Positions 52,527-62,100 of a DNA stretch of 64,000 bases are shown here, piece after piece. The stretch's first letter is position 1. Every line of letters begins with the position of its first letter. The stretch covers positions 372,001 to 436,000 of the forward strand of contig NZ_REFH01000007.1 in NCBI RefSeq assembly GCF_003688495.1, in the 5' to 3' direction. Origin of the DNA: Flavobacterium weaverense (lineage in GTDB: Bacteria; Bacteroidota; Bacteroidia; Flavobacteriales; Flavobacteriaceae). The translations under genes and the position numbers were made by a program. The notes beneath the pieces are model-generated. The model was not told the origin of the DNA and searched no databases. It saw only the letters and a list, made by a program, of their open reading frames with translations.

Positions 52527-54344
52527 ATGACAACACTTAAACCACTGCATACCTTTCATATACCAGTGATGGGACTTGCCTATACAATTGACAGTCCGAT
52601 ACGAGTGGCAAAGTATGGTATATCATCTGTAATATCAATTATGGATGATGAGTTGATTGAAAAAATGAATGCTTTTTACAGCGAGAAATTTGATATTCCA
52701 TATCAAGAGATTACGCAAAAAATCCATGATTATCGCGCAGAAAGAATTACTTCCTACTTAAATTTAGTAGATAAAATAGTAAAGGAAAAATTTGAAAGTT
52801 TTAAAATAGAACTTACTGAAAGTAAATTGGCAATGGAGCATTATATTGCTACTTTGTCTGATAGATCAGGTATAAAAACTGGTTTGCAAAATTTAATGGA
52901 CGACGGTTTAGCTTTCAAAGAAACCGTTAAAAATTATTTAGATGAGCATCTATATGCTGGTGATATCGACGTGAATATTATGACTAAGCTCGATAAAGAT
53001 AACTTTATTAAAGAAGAGCAATTACCTATTGAATTCAACGATGCGCACGCTGCGCTAAGAGGATTTGCTAATAGTACACTAGAATCTTCAGTGGTGCTAT
53101 CTGCGGGTATGAATCCAAGGTTGTATAGCTATTTTGAAAACTTTAGTGCTTTTTTTCCTGATTTAAACAATCAACTAAAAAAGAGAATTACTCTTAAGGT
53201 AAGCGATTTCCGTTCGGCAATGATTCAAGGTAATTTTTTAGCTAAAAAAGGTCTTTGGGTTTCTGAGTATCGAATAGAATCAGGACTTAATTGTGGTGGG
53301 CATGCTTTTGCTACTGAAGGCTTTTTACTTGGACCTATTTTAGAAGAATTCAAACAGAAAAAAGAGCAATTGATCCAATCAGCTCATGAGCTAATGGTTA
53401 AGGCTTTAGGTCAAAAAGGTTTGCACGTTCCAGAACAGCCGTTAGATTTAAAAATCACAGTTCAGGGTGGAGTAGGAACTGCTGAAGAACATGAATTTTT
53501 ACTAGAACAATACAAAGTTGATTCAGTAGGTTGGGGTTCTCCTTTTCTATTAGTACCGGAAGCGACTTCAGTTGATAATCACACGAGAGCGTTGTTGGCT
53601 GGAGCCAAAGAAGAAGATTTATATTTAAGTCACATTTCTCCCTTAGGAATTCCATTCAACACGTTACGTGGAACTACTAACGAAGTTTTAAAGCAAAAAC
53701 GAATCAACGATAATAAAGCGGGTAGCTCTTGTCCAAAACGATTTTTGGCGCTAAGTAAAGAGTATGATTCGAAAGGAATTTGTACGTCTTCAAAAAAATA
53801 TCAAGATTTGAAATTAGAGGAATTAGATCTCTTAAAAGATAATTTATCTCCAGAAATTTTTAAAAAAAAGAGAAGTAGTATTACTGAGAAAGCTTGTCTT
53901 TGTGTTGGTTTAGCTAACGCTTCCTATCTTGAGAATGATATTAAAATCAAAGGTCAAGCGCAAGGAGTTATTATTTGTCCTGGACCTAACATGGCTTACT
54001 TTGATCACGAAGTTTCTTTAGCTACAATGATGAAACATATTTATGGCAAAACTTCTATTTTGAGTGTTTTAGATCGTCCTAATCTTTTTGTAAAAGAATT
54101 AGAAATGTACCTTGACTATTTAAGGAACGAAATAGACTCTGTTTCTGACGAAATTACTGCGGGCCAAATAAAAAAGTGGAACGTATTTAAAAATAATTTA
54201 AGTATCGGAATTGGATATTACGAGGAATTGTTCTCTACTAATTCTTTTTTCGAAACAACTAAAAAGCAAATTTTAAACCAGTTTGATTTTTATAAATTAG
54301 AATTGAATAAAATTGAGATTCCACAATTAGTTTTGGCATGTTAA
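52527..54344 (+). CDS. Unclassified 605-residue cytoplasmic protein, possible flavin or Fe-S enzyme
   Basis: No family recognised with confidence. The N-terminal 180 residues are helical and charged. The middle has IESGLNCGGHAF (about 252) and ITVQGGVGTAEEHEFLLEQYKVDSVGWGSPF (about 311-340). The latter resembles the phosphate-binding end of a TIM-barrel flavoprotein of the nitronate monooxygenase / glutamate synthase type. Cysteines cluster after it: SSCPKRF, GICTSS and KACLCVG (about 390-450), which could hold an iron-sulfur cluster. It has no signal peptide. The stop is followed by a bidirectional terminator. Confidence 0.7.
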   Translation: MTTLKPLHTFHIPVMGLAYTIDSPIRVAKYGISSVISIMDDELIEKMNAFYSEKFDIPYQEITQKIHDYRAERITSYLNLVDKIVKEKFESFKIELTESKLAMEHYIATLSDRSGIKTGLQNLMDDGLAFKETVKNYLDEHLYAGDIDVNIMTKLDKDNFIKEEQLPIEFNDAHAALRGFANSTLESSVVLSAGMNPRLYSYFENFSAFFPDLNNQLKKRITLKVSDFRSAMIQGNFLAKKGLWVSEYRIESGLNCGGHAFATEGFLLGPILEEFKQKKEQLIQSAHELMVKALGQKGLHVPEQPLDLKITVQGGVGTAEEHEFLLEQYKVDSVGWGSPFLLVPEATSVDNHTRALLAGAKEEDLYLSHISPLGIPFNTLRGTTNEVLKQKRINDNKAGSSCPKRFLALSKEYDSKGICTSSKKYQDLKLEELDLLKDNLSPEIFKKKRSSITEKACLCVGLANASYLENDIKIKGQAQGVIICPGPNMAYFDHEVSLATMMKHIYGKTSILSVLDRPNLFVKELEMYLDYLRNEIDSVSDEITAGQIKKWNVFKNNLSIGIGYYEELFSTNSFFETTKKQILNQFDFYKLELNKIEIPQLVLAC

Positions 54345-54382
54345 TCATTAAATTAAATTTTTATTGTTGAATTTGTAGTAAT

Positions 54383-54416
54383 AAAAAAGGAACTCGTATG
54401 AGTTCCTTTTTTATTT
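54383..54416. terminator. Bidirectional terminator
   Basis: AAAAAAGGAACTC, four loop bases and GAGTTCCTTTTTT between the convergent 605-residue protein gene and lysS. Confidence 0.9.
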
Positions 54417-54430
54417 TAAGAATATTGTGA

Positions 54431-56128
54431 TTATGATTTCAATCGGCATGATTTTACATCACCATCAACCACAACTTCAGTCATTCCAAGTCCTGATAAG
54501 TTTTTCATTGCTTTATCCCATTTTTTGCCGCTCAGTTCTGATTTGGTTTTTAGTGCTCCAAATTCCATGACGTTGCCGTTGGCATTCAAAATAGAAACAA
54601 TTAATTTCTCGTCTTCTTCAAGTTGCACTTGTTTTTTTTCTGGTCTCATTTGTGGAAACAATAGTACCTCTTGAATTGAAGCATTATTGGTTAGATACAT
54701 AATTAAACGGTCCATTCCTATTCCCATTCCTGATGTAGGAGGCATTCCGTATTCTAGAGCTCTCAAGAAGTCTTCGTCAATAATTCCAGTTGCTTCATCA
54801 TCTCCTTTTTCAGCTAAACGCATTTGATCTTCAAAACGCGCTCTTTGATCAATTGGATCATTTAATTCAGAGTATGCATTAGCTACTTCTTTACCGCAAA
54901 CCATCAATTCAAAACGCTCTGTCAATTCAGGATTATCACGGTGCTCTTTACACAATGGAGACATTTCCTTTGGATAATCAGTAATAAAAGTAGGTTGGAT
55001 ATAATTTCCTTCGCATTTGGCACCAAAAATCTCATCGATCAATTTTCCTTTACCCATTGTAGTATTCACGTCAATTCCCATTCCTTTTGCAGCATCAAAA
55101 AGTTCCGCTTCACTTTTTCCTGAAATATCAAAACCAGTAAAATGTTTGATAGAATCCGTCATTGTGACACGAGCGTACGGCGCCTTGAAATTAATTTGGT
55201 GTTCACCAAAAGTAACTTCGCTAGTTCCATTTACAGCTACAGCGCAATATTCCAGTAGCTCTTCAGCAAATTCCATCATCCAGTTGTAGTCCTTATAGGC
55301 TACATATATTTCCATTGCAGTAAATTCTGGGTTATGGGTTCTGTCCATTCCCTCGTTACGGAAATTTTTAGAAAACTCATAAACTCCTTCAAAACCACCT
55401 ACGATTAGTCTCTTTAAATACAACTCATTTGCAATACGCATATACAACGGAATGTCAAGTGAATTGTGGTGTGTAGTAAACGGACGAGCCGCAGCACCAC
55501 CAGGAATAGGTTGCAAAACGGGAGTTTCTACTTCTAGATAACCAGCGTCGTTAAAAAAAGTACGCATCGCATTAAACAATTTTGTACGCTTGATAAAAGT
55601 CGCTTTTACATGTTCGTTCACCGTCAAATCCACATAACGCATTCTATAACGCAATTCAGCATCATTAAAAGCATCATGCACTTTTCCATCTTCATCAACC
55701 TTTGGTAAAGGTAACGGACGTAATGTTTTACTCAAAAAAGTAAGTATATCGACACGAATACATTGAGCACCAACTTTAGTGGTAAACAATTCTCCTTCTA
55801 TACCAATGAAATCACCTAAATCAGTTAGTTTTTTAAAAACCTGATTGTACATCGTTTTGTCCTCTTCAGGACATAAAACATCACGATTTACGTACAATTG
55901 TATACGTCCTTCGCTATCTTGCAGTTCAGCAAAACATGCTTTTCCTTGGTCACGTACACTCATCAAACGGCCAGCAACAATAACCTTCTTACCATCTTCA
56001 AACTTTTCCTTGATCTGTTTCGAAGTATGATTAACTGGAAAAAGATTGGCAGGATAAGGATTGATTCCTAAGTTGCGTAAAGATTGAAGTTTTTCTCTTC
56101 GGATAATTTCTTGTTCTGATAAGGCCAT
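54431..56128 (-). CDS. lysS: Lysine-tRNA ligase, class II
   Basis: A 565-residue protein with an OB-fold anticodon-binding domain at about residues 48-150 (IVAGRLMSVRDQGKACFAELQDSEGRIQLYV) and the class II catalytic core. Motif 2 is FRNEGMDRTHNPEFTAMEIY and motif 3 is GMGIGMDRLIMYLTNN. A C-terminal tail of about 65 residues after motif 3 goes beyond the E. coli length (505). It charges tRNA-Lys. A clear promoter lies within 60 bp upstream. Confidence 0.97.
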   Translation of the reverse strand: MALSEQEIIRREKLQSLRNLGINPYPANLFPVNHTSKQIKEKFEDGKKVIVAGRLMSVRDQGKACFAELQDSEGRIQLYVNRDVLCPEEDKTMYNQVFKKLTDLGDFIGIEGELFTTKVGAQCIRVDILTFLSKTLRPLPLPKVDEDGKVHDAFNDAELRYRMRYVDLTVNEHVKATFIKRTKLFNAMRTFFNDAGYLEVETPVLQPIPGGAAARPFTTHHNSLDIPLYMRIANELYLKRLIVGGFEGVYEFSKNFRNEGMDRTHNPEFTAMEIYVAYKDYNWMMEFAEELLEYCAVAVNGTSEVTFGEHQINFKAPYARVTMTDSIKHFTGFDISGKSEAELFDAAKGMGIDVNTTMGKGKLIDEIFGAKCEGNYIQPTFITDYPKEMSPLCKEHRDNPELTERFELMVCGKEVANAYSELNDPIDQRARFEDQMRLAEKGDDEATGIIDEDFLRALEYGMPPTSGMGIGMDRLIMYLTNNASIQEVLLFPQMRPEKKQVQLEEDEKLIVSILNANGNVMEFGALKTKSELSGKKWDKAMKNLSGLGMTEVVVDGDVKSCRLKS

Positions 56129-56150
56129 TTTGTGCTATTTTTTAAGAGCG

Positions 56151-56182
56151 CAAAGATACTGTATATGTAGCAAAGTAGCAAA
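56151..56182 (-). promoter_or_regulatory. Bacteroidota-type promoter for lysS
   Basis: On the minus strand TTTG (complement of 56179-56182), 20 nt, then TATCTTTG (complement of 56151-56158). A good match to the Bacteroidota consensus, with transcription starting about 15-20 nt before the lysS start codon. Confidence 0.75.
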
Positions 56183-56198
56183 GTGATGCTATTTTTTT

Positions 56199-56298
56199 GG
56201 AGCTATTTCTGCTCCCGATGCTTCGGGACGCTACAATCTTTTCATTCGCTCCCGCGAATAAAAAGGATTTCTCCCGAAGTATCGGGACAATCTGGGCT
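56199..56298 (-). repeat. Dispersed intergenic repeat, copy D (shortened)
   Basis: Begins on the minus strand with AGCCCAGATTG and ends GAGCAGAAATAGCTCC, so both ends of the family are kept, but the central GCGACC block is missing. In its place are two small palindromes, CCCGATACTTCGGG and CCCGAAGCATCGGG. It lies between the divergent lysS and TTG-start lipoprotein genes. Confidence 0.75.
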
Positions 56299-56357
56299 AT
56301 AAATCCCACAAAAATAGGTATATTCGTTTTTTAATCATGATCTCAAAAAATAAATAA

Positions 56358-57089
56358 TTGAAAACAAATTTTTTTATACTCTTATTAATTCTTTTGCTCA
56401 CAGTAAGTTGCCAGGTAACGGAAACTCTGCACATCAATCCTGACGGTAGCGGAAAAATAGAAATGGTATCCCTTCGCGATGAGCAAAGTTATATGCAGTT
56501 AGTGGGAGATAATTATTCTACTGAGGAGAAATATGTTGATACCACTTATGCTTTCAAAGATTATATGAGTCAATATGTGGAGAATTTCGAAAAACTTCCG
56601 ATAGCGGAAAAAGAAGTTTACAATAAATACAAGGATGTCAATGTTCACATTAAAAAAAGCCCTTTCGAAAAAGAATTTAAAACTACAATTTGGCAAAATT
56701 TCAAAAAAGTAGATGCTATCGCCGATCTACAAAAGACTGAGAACTACGCAGATAATTTAAAACATAATTATGCATTATCTGCCGAAGAGCATTATTATCT
56801 TATTCAGTACAAATTTGATGGAACTATTTTTAAACGAATAGTAACAATTACTGATCCCATAGAACTGAAGAAACAACAGGATCTTATTTCAGAAAGGAAA
56901 AGCCAACTCGCTAAATTTAATATCGTTCAGTCTTTTACTTTAGATTATCATTTTTCAAAGAAAATAAAATCAGTTTCTATTCCAAATGCGAAAATTAGCG
57001 AGGATAAAAAATCAGTAAAAATTGTTTTCAAACTAGCCGATGTTTTACAAGATCCAATAAATACAGCAGTAGAAGTAGTTTTAGAGTAG
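56358..57089 (+). CDS. Unrecognised lipoprotein
   Basis: A 243-residue lipoprotein that starts at a TTG (56358), because no ATG precedes its signal peptide (MKTNFFILLLILLLTVSC). The mature part opens with VTETLHINPDGSGKIEMVS, a pattern seen in a group of Bacteroidota envelope lipoproteins. The middle is helix-rich and ends in a beta segment. I cannot name a family. It is followed by the 78-bp tandem array, with no terminator hairpin of note. Confidence 0.75.
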   Translation: MKTNFFILLLILLLTVSCQVTETLHINPDGSGKIEMVSLRDEQSYMQLVGDNYSTEEKYVDTTYAFKDYMSQYVENFEKLPIAEKEVYNKYKDVNVHIKKSPFEKEFKTTIWQNFKKVDAIADLQKTENYADNLKHNYALSAEEHYYLIQYKFDGTIFKRIVTITDPIELKKQQDLISERKSQLAKFNIVQSFTLDYHFSKKIKSVSIPNAKISEDKKSVKIVFKLADVLQDPINTAVEVVLE

Positions 57090-57102
57090 ATGATGAGTAA
57101 AT

Positions 57103-57345
57103 CCATGTCTAACTTTTTTCTAAACAAAAACAAATAATAGTGAAATTTAAGGAAGTAGCATTTGCGTTAATTTGGGAAATTTGTGTCTAACTTTTTTATA
57201 ACAAAAACAAAAATTAGTGAAATTTAAAGAATCAATAATTAGTGCAAATTCGTGAAATTAGTGTCTAACTTTTTTAAGTAAATACAAAAATTAGTGAAAT
57301 TTGAAGAAATTACTATTAGTGCAAATTCTTGCAAGTGGTGTCTAA
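57103..57345. repeat. Tandem array of a 78-bp unit, about 3 copies
   Basis: The anchor TGTCTAACTT recurs at 57106, 57184, 57262 and 57339, giving periods of 78, 78 and 77 bp. Each unit has an AACAAAAACAAAAATTAGTG stretch and an AATTAGTGCAAATTCGTG-type stretch. Copies diverge by a few bases and a small indel. It fills the space between the lipoprotein and lipB genes and encodes no frame of note. Confidence 0.85.
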
Positions 57346-57406
57346 CTTCTTTTAAATAAAAACTTAGTGCCTTTGCGCCTTAGTGGCAAAACAAAATAAT
57401 TAATTG

Positions 57407-57414
57407 TATTTTTG
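57407..57414 (+). promoter_or_regulatory. -7 promoter element for lipB
   Basis: TATTTTTG fits TAnnTTTG and lies about 50 bp before the lipB start. The sequence CTTTGCGCCTTAGTGGC just upstream resembles a recurrent intergenic phrase in flavobacterial genomes. Confidence 0.6.
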
Positions 57415-57465
57415 CACTTCACAAATAAATGAACAGAAAAATTAGTCTGTTTCGAGCAATGACCA

Positions 57466-58167
57466 ATGAATAAAACTATCCAACTTCAAGATTTAGGTAA
57501 CAAGGACTACAAAGAAACTTGGGAATATCAAGAAGAATTATTTAAAGGAATCGTTGATTTAAAAATTAGGAATAGGAGAGAGGAATTAGAGTTACCAACA
57601 CCAAATTATTTTCTATTTGTTGAGCATCCGCACGTGTACACGCTGGGGAAAAGCGGTGATCTATCTAACTTATTACTATCTGAAAAGCAGCTCGAAGCTA
57701 AAGGAGCAACTTTTTACAAAATAAATCGTGGAGGTGATATTACCTATCACGGACCAGGACAAATCGTTGGTTATCCTATTCTTGACCTAGAAAATTTCTT
57801 CACTGACATTCATAAATATTTACGTTTTCTTGAGCAAGCTATTATCTTAACTTTGAAGGAATATGGTTTAGAATCAGGACGCAGCGAGGGAGAAACTGGC
57901 GTTTGGCTTGGTGTAGGAACACCATTTGCAAGAAAGATTTGTGCTATGGGAGTTCGCGCTTCTCGTTGGGTAACCATGCATGGCTTTGCTTTAAACGTAA
58001 ATGCCGACTTAGGTTATTTTGACAATATTATCCCGTGTGGAATTAGAGGGAAGGCAGTTACTTCTCTGCAAGTAGAACTCGGCGTTGAAAAAGTTAATGA
58101 AGAGGAAGTGAAAGAAAAAATCCTAAAACATTTTAAGGATTTGTTTAACGCTAAATTTCAATTTTAA
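57466..58167 (+). CDS. lipB: Octanoyl-[acyl carrier protein]:protein octanoyltransferase
   Basis: A 233-residue protein with the LipB motifs: FLFVEHPHVYTLGKSG (about 48), RGGDITYHGPGQIVGYPI (about 90) and ARKICAMGVRASRWVTMHGFALNVN (about 150). The catalytic lysine is in ARKICAMG, and the acyl-thioester cysteine is in IIPCGIRG. It transfers octanoyl from ACP to lipoate-dependent enzymes. It has its own promoter element upstream. Confidence 0.96.
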   Translation: MNKTIQLQDLGNKDYKETWEYQEELFKGIVDLKIRNRREELELPTPNYFLFVEHPHVYTLGKSGDLSNLLLSEKQLEAKGATFYKINRGGDITYHGPGQIVGYPILDLENFFTDIHKYLRFLEQAIILTLKEYGLESGRSEGETGVWLGVGTPFARKICAMGVRASRWVTMHGFALNVNADLGYFDNIIPCGIRGKAVTSLQVELGVEKVNEEEVKEKILKHFKDLFNAKFQF

Positions 58168-58264
58168 CCGCAAAGTTCGCAAATAAATTTTCACATTTCT
58201 TTATTGGTTTGACCGTAGAATCAATAATTAAAATTCAAAATTAATATCTTTTTTTAGGTTTGTT

Positions 58265-58300
58265 CTCCCTTTCCTTCGGAGAGGGTCGGGGAGAGGATTA
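58265..58300. repeat. GC-rich repeat-like segment between lipB and rnhB
   Basis: CTCCCTTTCCTTCGGAGAGG followed by GTCGGGGAGAGGATT stands out in an AT-rich gap. It aligns closely to a 31-bp stretch inside alaS (34293-34323). CCTTCGG can form a small tetraloop hairpin. It overlaps the end of the rnhB gene by a few bases. Confidence 0.6.
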
Positions 58301-58957
58301 AATATCCAAACTCAACTGTTCCGGCAATAACCTAAAACTCATTCGATGGTATTTTGTCACTCCGTATTTCCGGATTGCTTCTCGATGTTCTTTTGTTGGA
58401 TATCCCTTATTTTTTTTCCAATTGTACATTGGAAATTCTTCATGAATTTTATTCATGTAATCATCTCGATACGTTTTGGCTAAAACAGAAGCAGCTGCGA
58501 TACTCATAAATTTAGAATCGCCTTTAACAATACTGGTACTTGGAATTGATTCAAGAATTTCAATTTCACCATGCGTAAATATTTTTCCGCTACTATTTAA
58601 TATTCCTTTTTTTTTGATAAATGGGCTGTTTCCATCAACGATAATATATTCAGGACGAGGATCTAATTTTAAAACGCACTCTTGCATAGCTTTTATCGAA
58701 GCGTTTAAAATGTTAATCAAATCTATTTCTGAAGGTTGCAGATGAGTTATCGCAAACGTCGTCGCGGATAATTCAATTACAGGTCGTAAAATCTCTCTAC
58801 TTTTCTCTGAAAGTTGCTTACTATCATTTAAAATTTGATTTTTAAAATCTGGCGGGAATATTACTGCCGCTGCTGTTACCGGCCCTGCAAGACAACCTCG
58901 ACCGGCTTCATCAGTGCCCGCTTCTAAATGCGTTGTATGATAATAGAAACTCAACAT
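58298..58957 (-). CDS. rnhB: Ribonuclease HII
   Basis: A 219-residue protein with the catalytic pattern [22 protein letters not shown] at its start, in which the Asp and Glu form part of the metal site, and VDGNSPF near residue 107. The late [16 protein letters not shown] and YHRMSF segments also fit. It removes ribonucleotides from DNA-RNA hybrids. The gene stands alone; the stop abuts the GC-rich segment at 58265-58300. Confidence 0.95.
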   Translation of the reverse strand: MLSFYYHTTHLEAGTDEAGRGCLAGPVTAAAVIFPPDFKNQILNDSKQLSEKSREILRPVIELSATTFAITHLQPSEIDLINILNASIKAMQECVLKLDPRPEYIIVDGNSPFIKKKGILNSSGKIFTHGEIEILESIPSTSIVKGDSKFMSIAAASVLAKTYRDDYMNKIHEEFPMYNWKKNKGYPTKEHREAIRKYGVTKYHRMSFRLLPEQLSLDI

Positions 58958-59118
58958 CTGTGTTTTTTAGTACAAATTAAATGATTATGAGCACTTCTAC
59001 GACGTTTTATTGCTGTAAAAATGCGATAAATAAAAATGTTGTAAATATTTAAGTTAATTATTGTTTAATTAACAATTTATTAAGATGTTTGCGCCATAAC
59101 AAATTCAAAAAAAATAAT

Positions 59119-62100
59119 ATGAGATTAAAATTGAAATGGATGTTCACGCTATTGTTAGCGATGTCTATCCAGTTTTCTTTTGCACAAGAGAAAATGGTTT
59201 CAGGTGTTGTTTCAGATGAGACTGGACCAATTCCTGGTGTAAATGTAATTGTGAAGGGTACAAGCAACGGAATCCAAAGTGATTTTGACGGAAAATACTC
59301 TATTAAAGCAAAAACAGGAGATGTATTAATTTTCTCTTTTATAGGGATGAACAACTCTTCAGTAACAGTTGGTGCTTCTAATACATTAAATGTAAAAATG
59401 GCATCGTCATCACAGGCACTTGAGGAAGTAGTAGTGGTAGCTTATGGAAAGGTTAAAAAGTCTTCATATACTGGTTCTGTTTCTTCTGTGAAAGCTGAAG
59501 ATCTTGAAAACAGACCGTTAACTAATGTTTTGGGTGGATTAGACGGTGCAACTTCTGGTATCCAGATTCAAAGTTCAGCGGGTCAACCAGGTTCAGCTCC
59601 TGCAATTAGAATTAGAGGATTTAGTTCTATAAATGGTTCTAACACTCCTCTTTATATTGTAGATGGTGTTCCTTACACAGGTAGTATCAGTACATTAAAT
59701 AGTTCAGATGTTGAAAGTATGAACGTTTTAAAAGATGCAGCATCAACTTCATTGTATGGTTCAAAAGCTGCAAACGGTGTAATTATTATTACAACAAAAA
59801 CAGGTAAGTCTGCAAAAAATAAATTTTCTTTAAATGTAAGTACAGGTTTATCTTCTAGATCTATACCAGAATACGATAGAGTAGATGCATATCAATATTA
59901 CCCATTAGAATGGGAAGCTCTAAGAAACAGTAGACCTATGGGAACTCCTACTCAAATTACTGCTGCAAATACTTTTGCAAGTAATAACATTGCTGGTTTA
60001 TTAGTTACAAACCCATTTAATGTTGCTAACAATCAAATCGTAGGTGTTGATGGTAACTTGAATCCAAATGCTTCATTATTATATGCGGATGATTTAGATT
60101 GGGAAAAGCAATTGACTAGAGCTGGTGTTAGAAGAAATATTGATTTCTCTTATCAAGGTAAAACAGAAACTTCTAATTATTTTGTTTCGATAAGTAATTT
60201 AAATGAGCAAGGTAGTATTTTGAAATCTGATTACGAAAGAACAACTGCACGTCTTAATATTAATTCGAAATTTAAAGAATGGTTTAGAACGGGATTGAAT
60301 TTATCTGGAGCTCTTACAAATTCTAATCAAGCTGTTGATGGAGCTGATAATAGTTCTTCTTTCAACAATCCTTTTAGAACTATTCGTTATATGGGTCCAA
60401 TATATCCTGTATTTGATCACAATGTTGATGGTAGTTACTTATTAGACGGAGCTGGTCAAAGAGTGTATTCAACACTAAGAGGTCCTCAAGCATCTAATGG
60501 ACGTAACATTATTTACGAAACACTAAATGATAATAAGACTGACGAGTCTATTTCATTATCTGCTAGAACTTTTGCTGAATTCAAAATTTTAAAGGATATT
60601 ACCTTTACTACAAACTATGCAATTGACAAAAGATCACTTAATTCATCAGATTATAAAAATATTCTTATTGGTGATGCCCAAGGTTTAGGTGGTGCTTCAA
60701 AGGATAATTTTGTTACAACTGGAGTAACTTTTAACCAATTGTTAGAGTATTCTAAAGCTATTAACTCACATAATTTTTCTGCTTTATTAGGTCATGAGAG
60801 TTTTGATTATGAAACTTCTATACTTACAGGTACTAAAAGAGGACAAGTTGTAAACGATAACACAGAATTAATTAACTTTGTTACAGTAACAAATTTAGAA
60901 TCTTATACTAGAAATTATTCGACTGAGGCTTATTTCTCAAGACTTGGATACGATTATGACGGTAAATATATACTTTCAGCTTCTGTTCGTAGAGACGGTT
61001 CATCAAAATTTGCTAAAGACAATCGTTGGGGAAATTTCTGGTCTTTTGGTGCAGCTTGGAATGTTAGTAAAGAAAACTTTTTATCTGATAGTTCTTGGAT
61101 CAACGAATTGAAACTTAGAGGTTCATTTGGTGAAGTAGGAAATGATTCACACATAAGCAACGCAGGTTTGAGCTTTTATGTAAATCAACCAACTTATGCT
61201 TTAGGATTTGATAATGATTCTGAAGGTGGAATACTTGCTAATGGTATTGGTGCTCCAAATTTACAATGGGAGAAGAATACTCAAGCAGATGTAGCTCTTG
61301 AGTTTTCAACTTTTAAAAATAGATTTAGTGGTACTATCGAATATTACAACCGTAAAACGGATGGTTTAATTTTTGATGTTCCTAATCCTTTATCACTTGG
61401 TTTAGATACAAGAGTTGAGAATATTGGTTCTATGTATAATAATGGAATTGAGGTTTCTTTGAATGCGATGTTTATCCAAACAAAAGATTTTTCTTGGAAC
61501 TTTAATGTAAACGCATCGACACTTAAAAATAGAATTACTGAATTACCTCAGGAAGAAATTATCAATGGAACAAAGAAATTTAAAGTAGGAAGTTCTATTT
61601 ATGACTATTGGTTAAGAGATTGGTACGGTGTAGATGCTACTGATGGATATGCTTTATATAAATCAGATCCTGCTAAAATTGTTGCTGGAGATGCAGAACA
61701 GCGTGTTGTTAACGGTGAGAATGTGACAACAAATCATACAAAAGCATTATATCACTATGCAGGATCTGCAATTCCTGATTTGTTTGGAAGTTTTTCAAAT
61801 ACATTTAAATACAAAGGGTTAGAATTGAGTCTTATGTTTACTTATCAATTAGGTGGAAAAACATATGATAGTAATTATGCTTCTTTAATGCATACTGGAA
61901 GTGAATATGGATCTGCTTTAAGTATTGACATTTTGAATAGATGGCAAAAAGCTGGAGACATAACAAATGTTCCTAGATTAGATGTAGGTAGAAATTCTCA
62001 ATCATCAGCAGCATCTGACAGATGGTTAGTAGATTCTGATTATTTATCATTCAGACAAGCTAGTTTATCTTACAACATTCCTGCAGATTTAATATCTAAA

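Noticed and set aside
54941..55289. Plus-strand frames opposite lysS
   Set aside because: They are mirror frames of a highly conserved gene without start signals or family similarity.
57103..57345. CRISPR-like periodicity
   Set aside because: The full 78-bp unit repeats, with no unique spacers, no short invariant repeat and no cas genes in the window.
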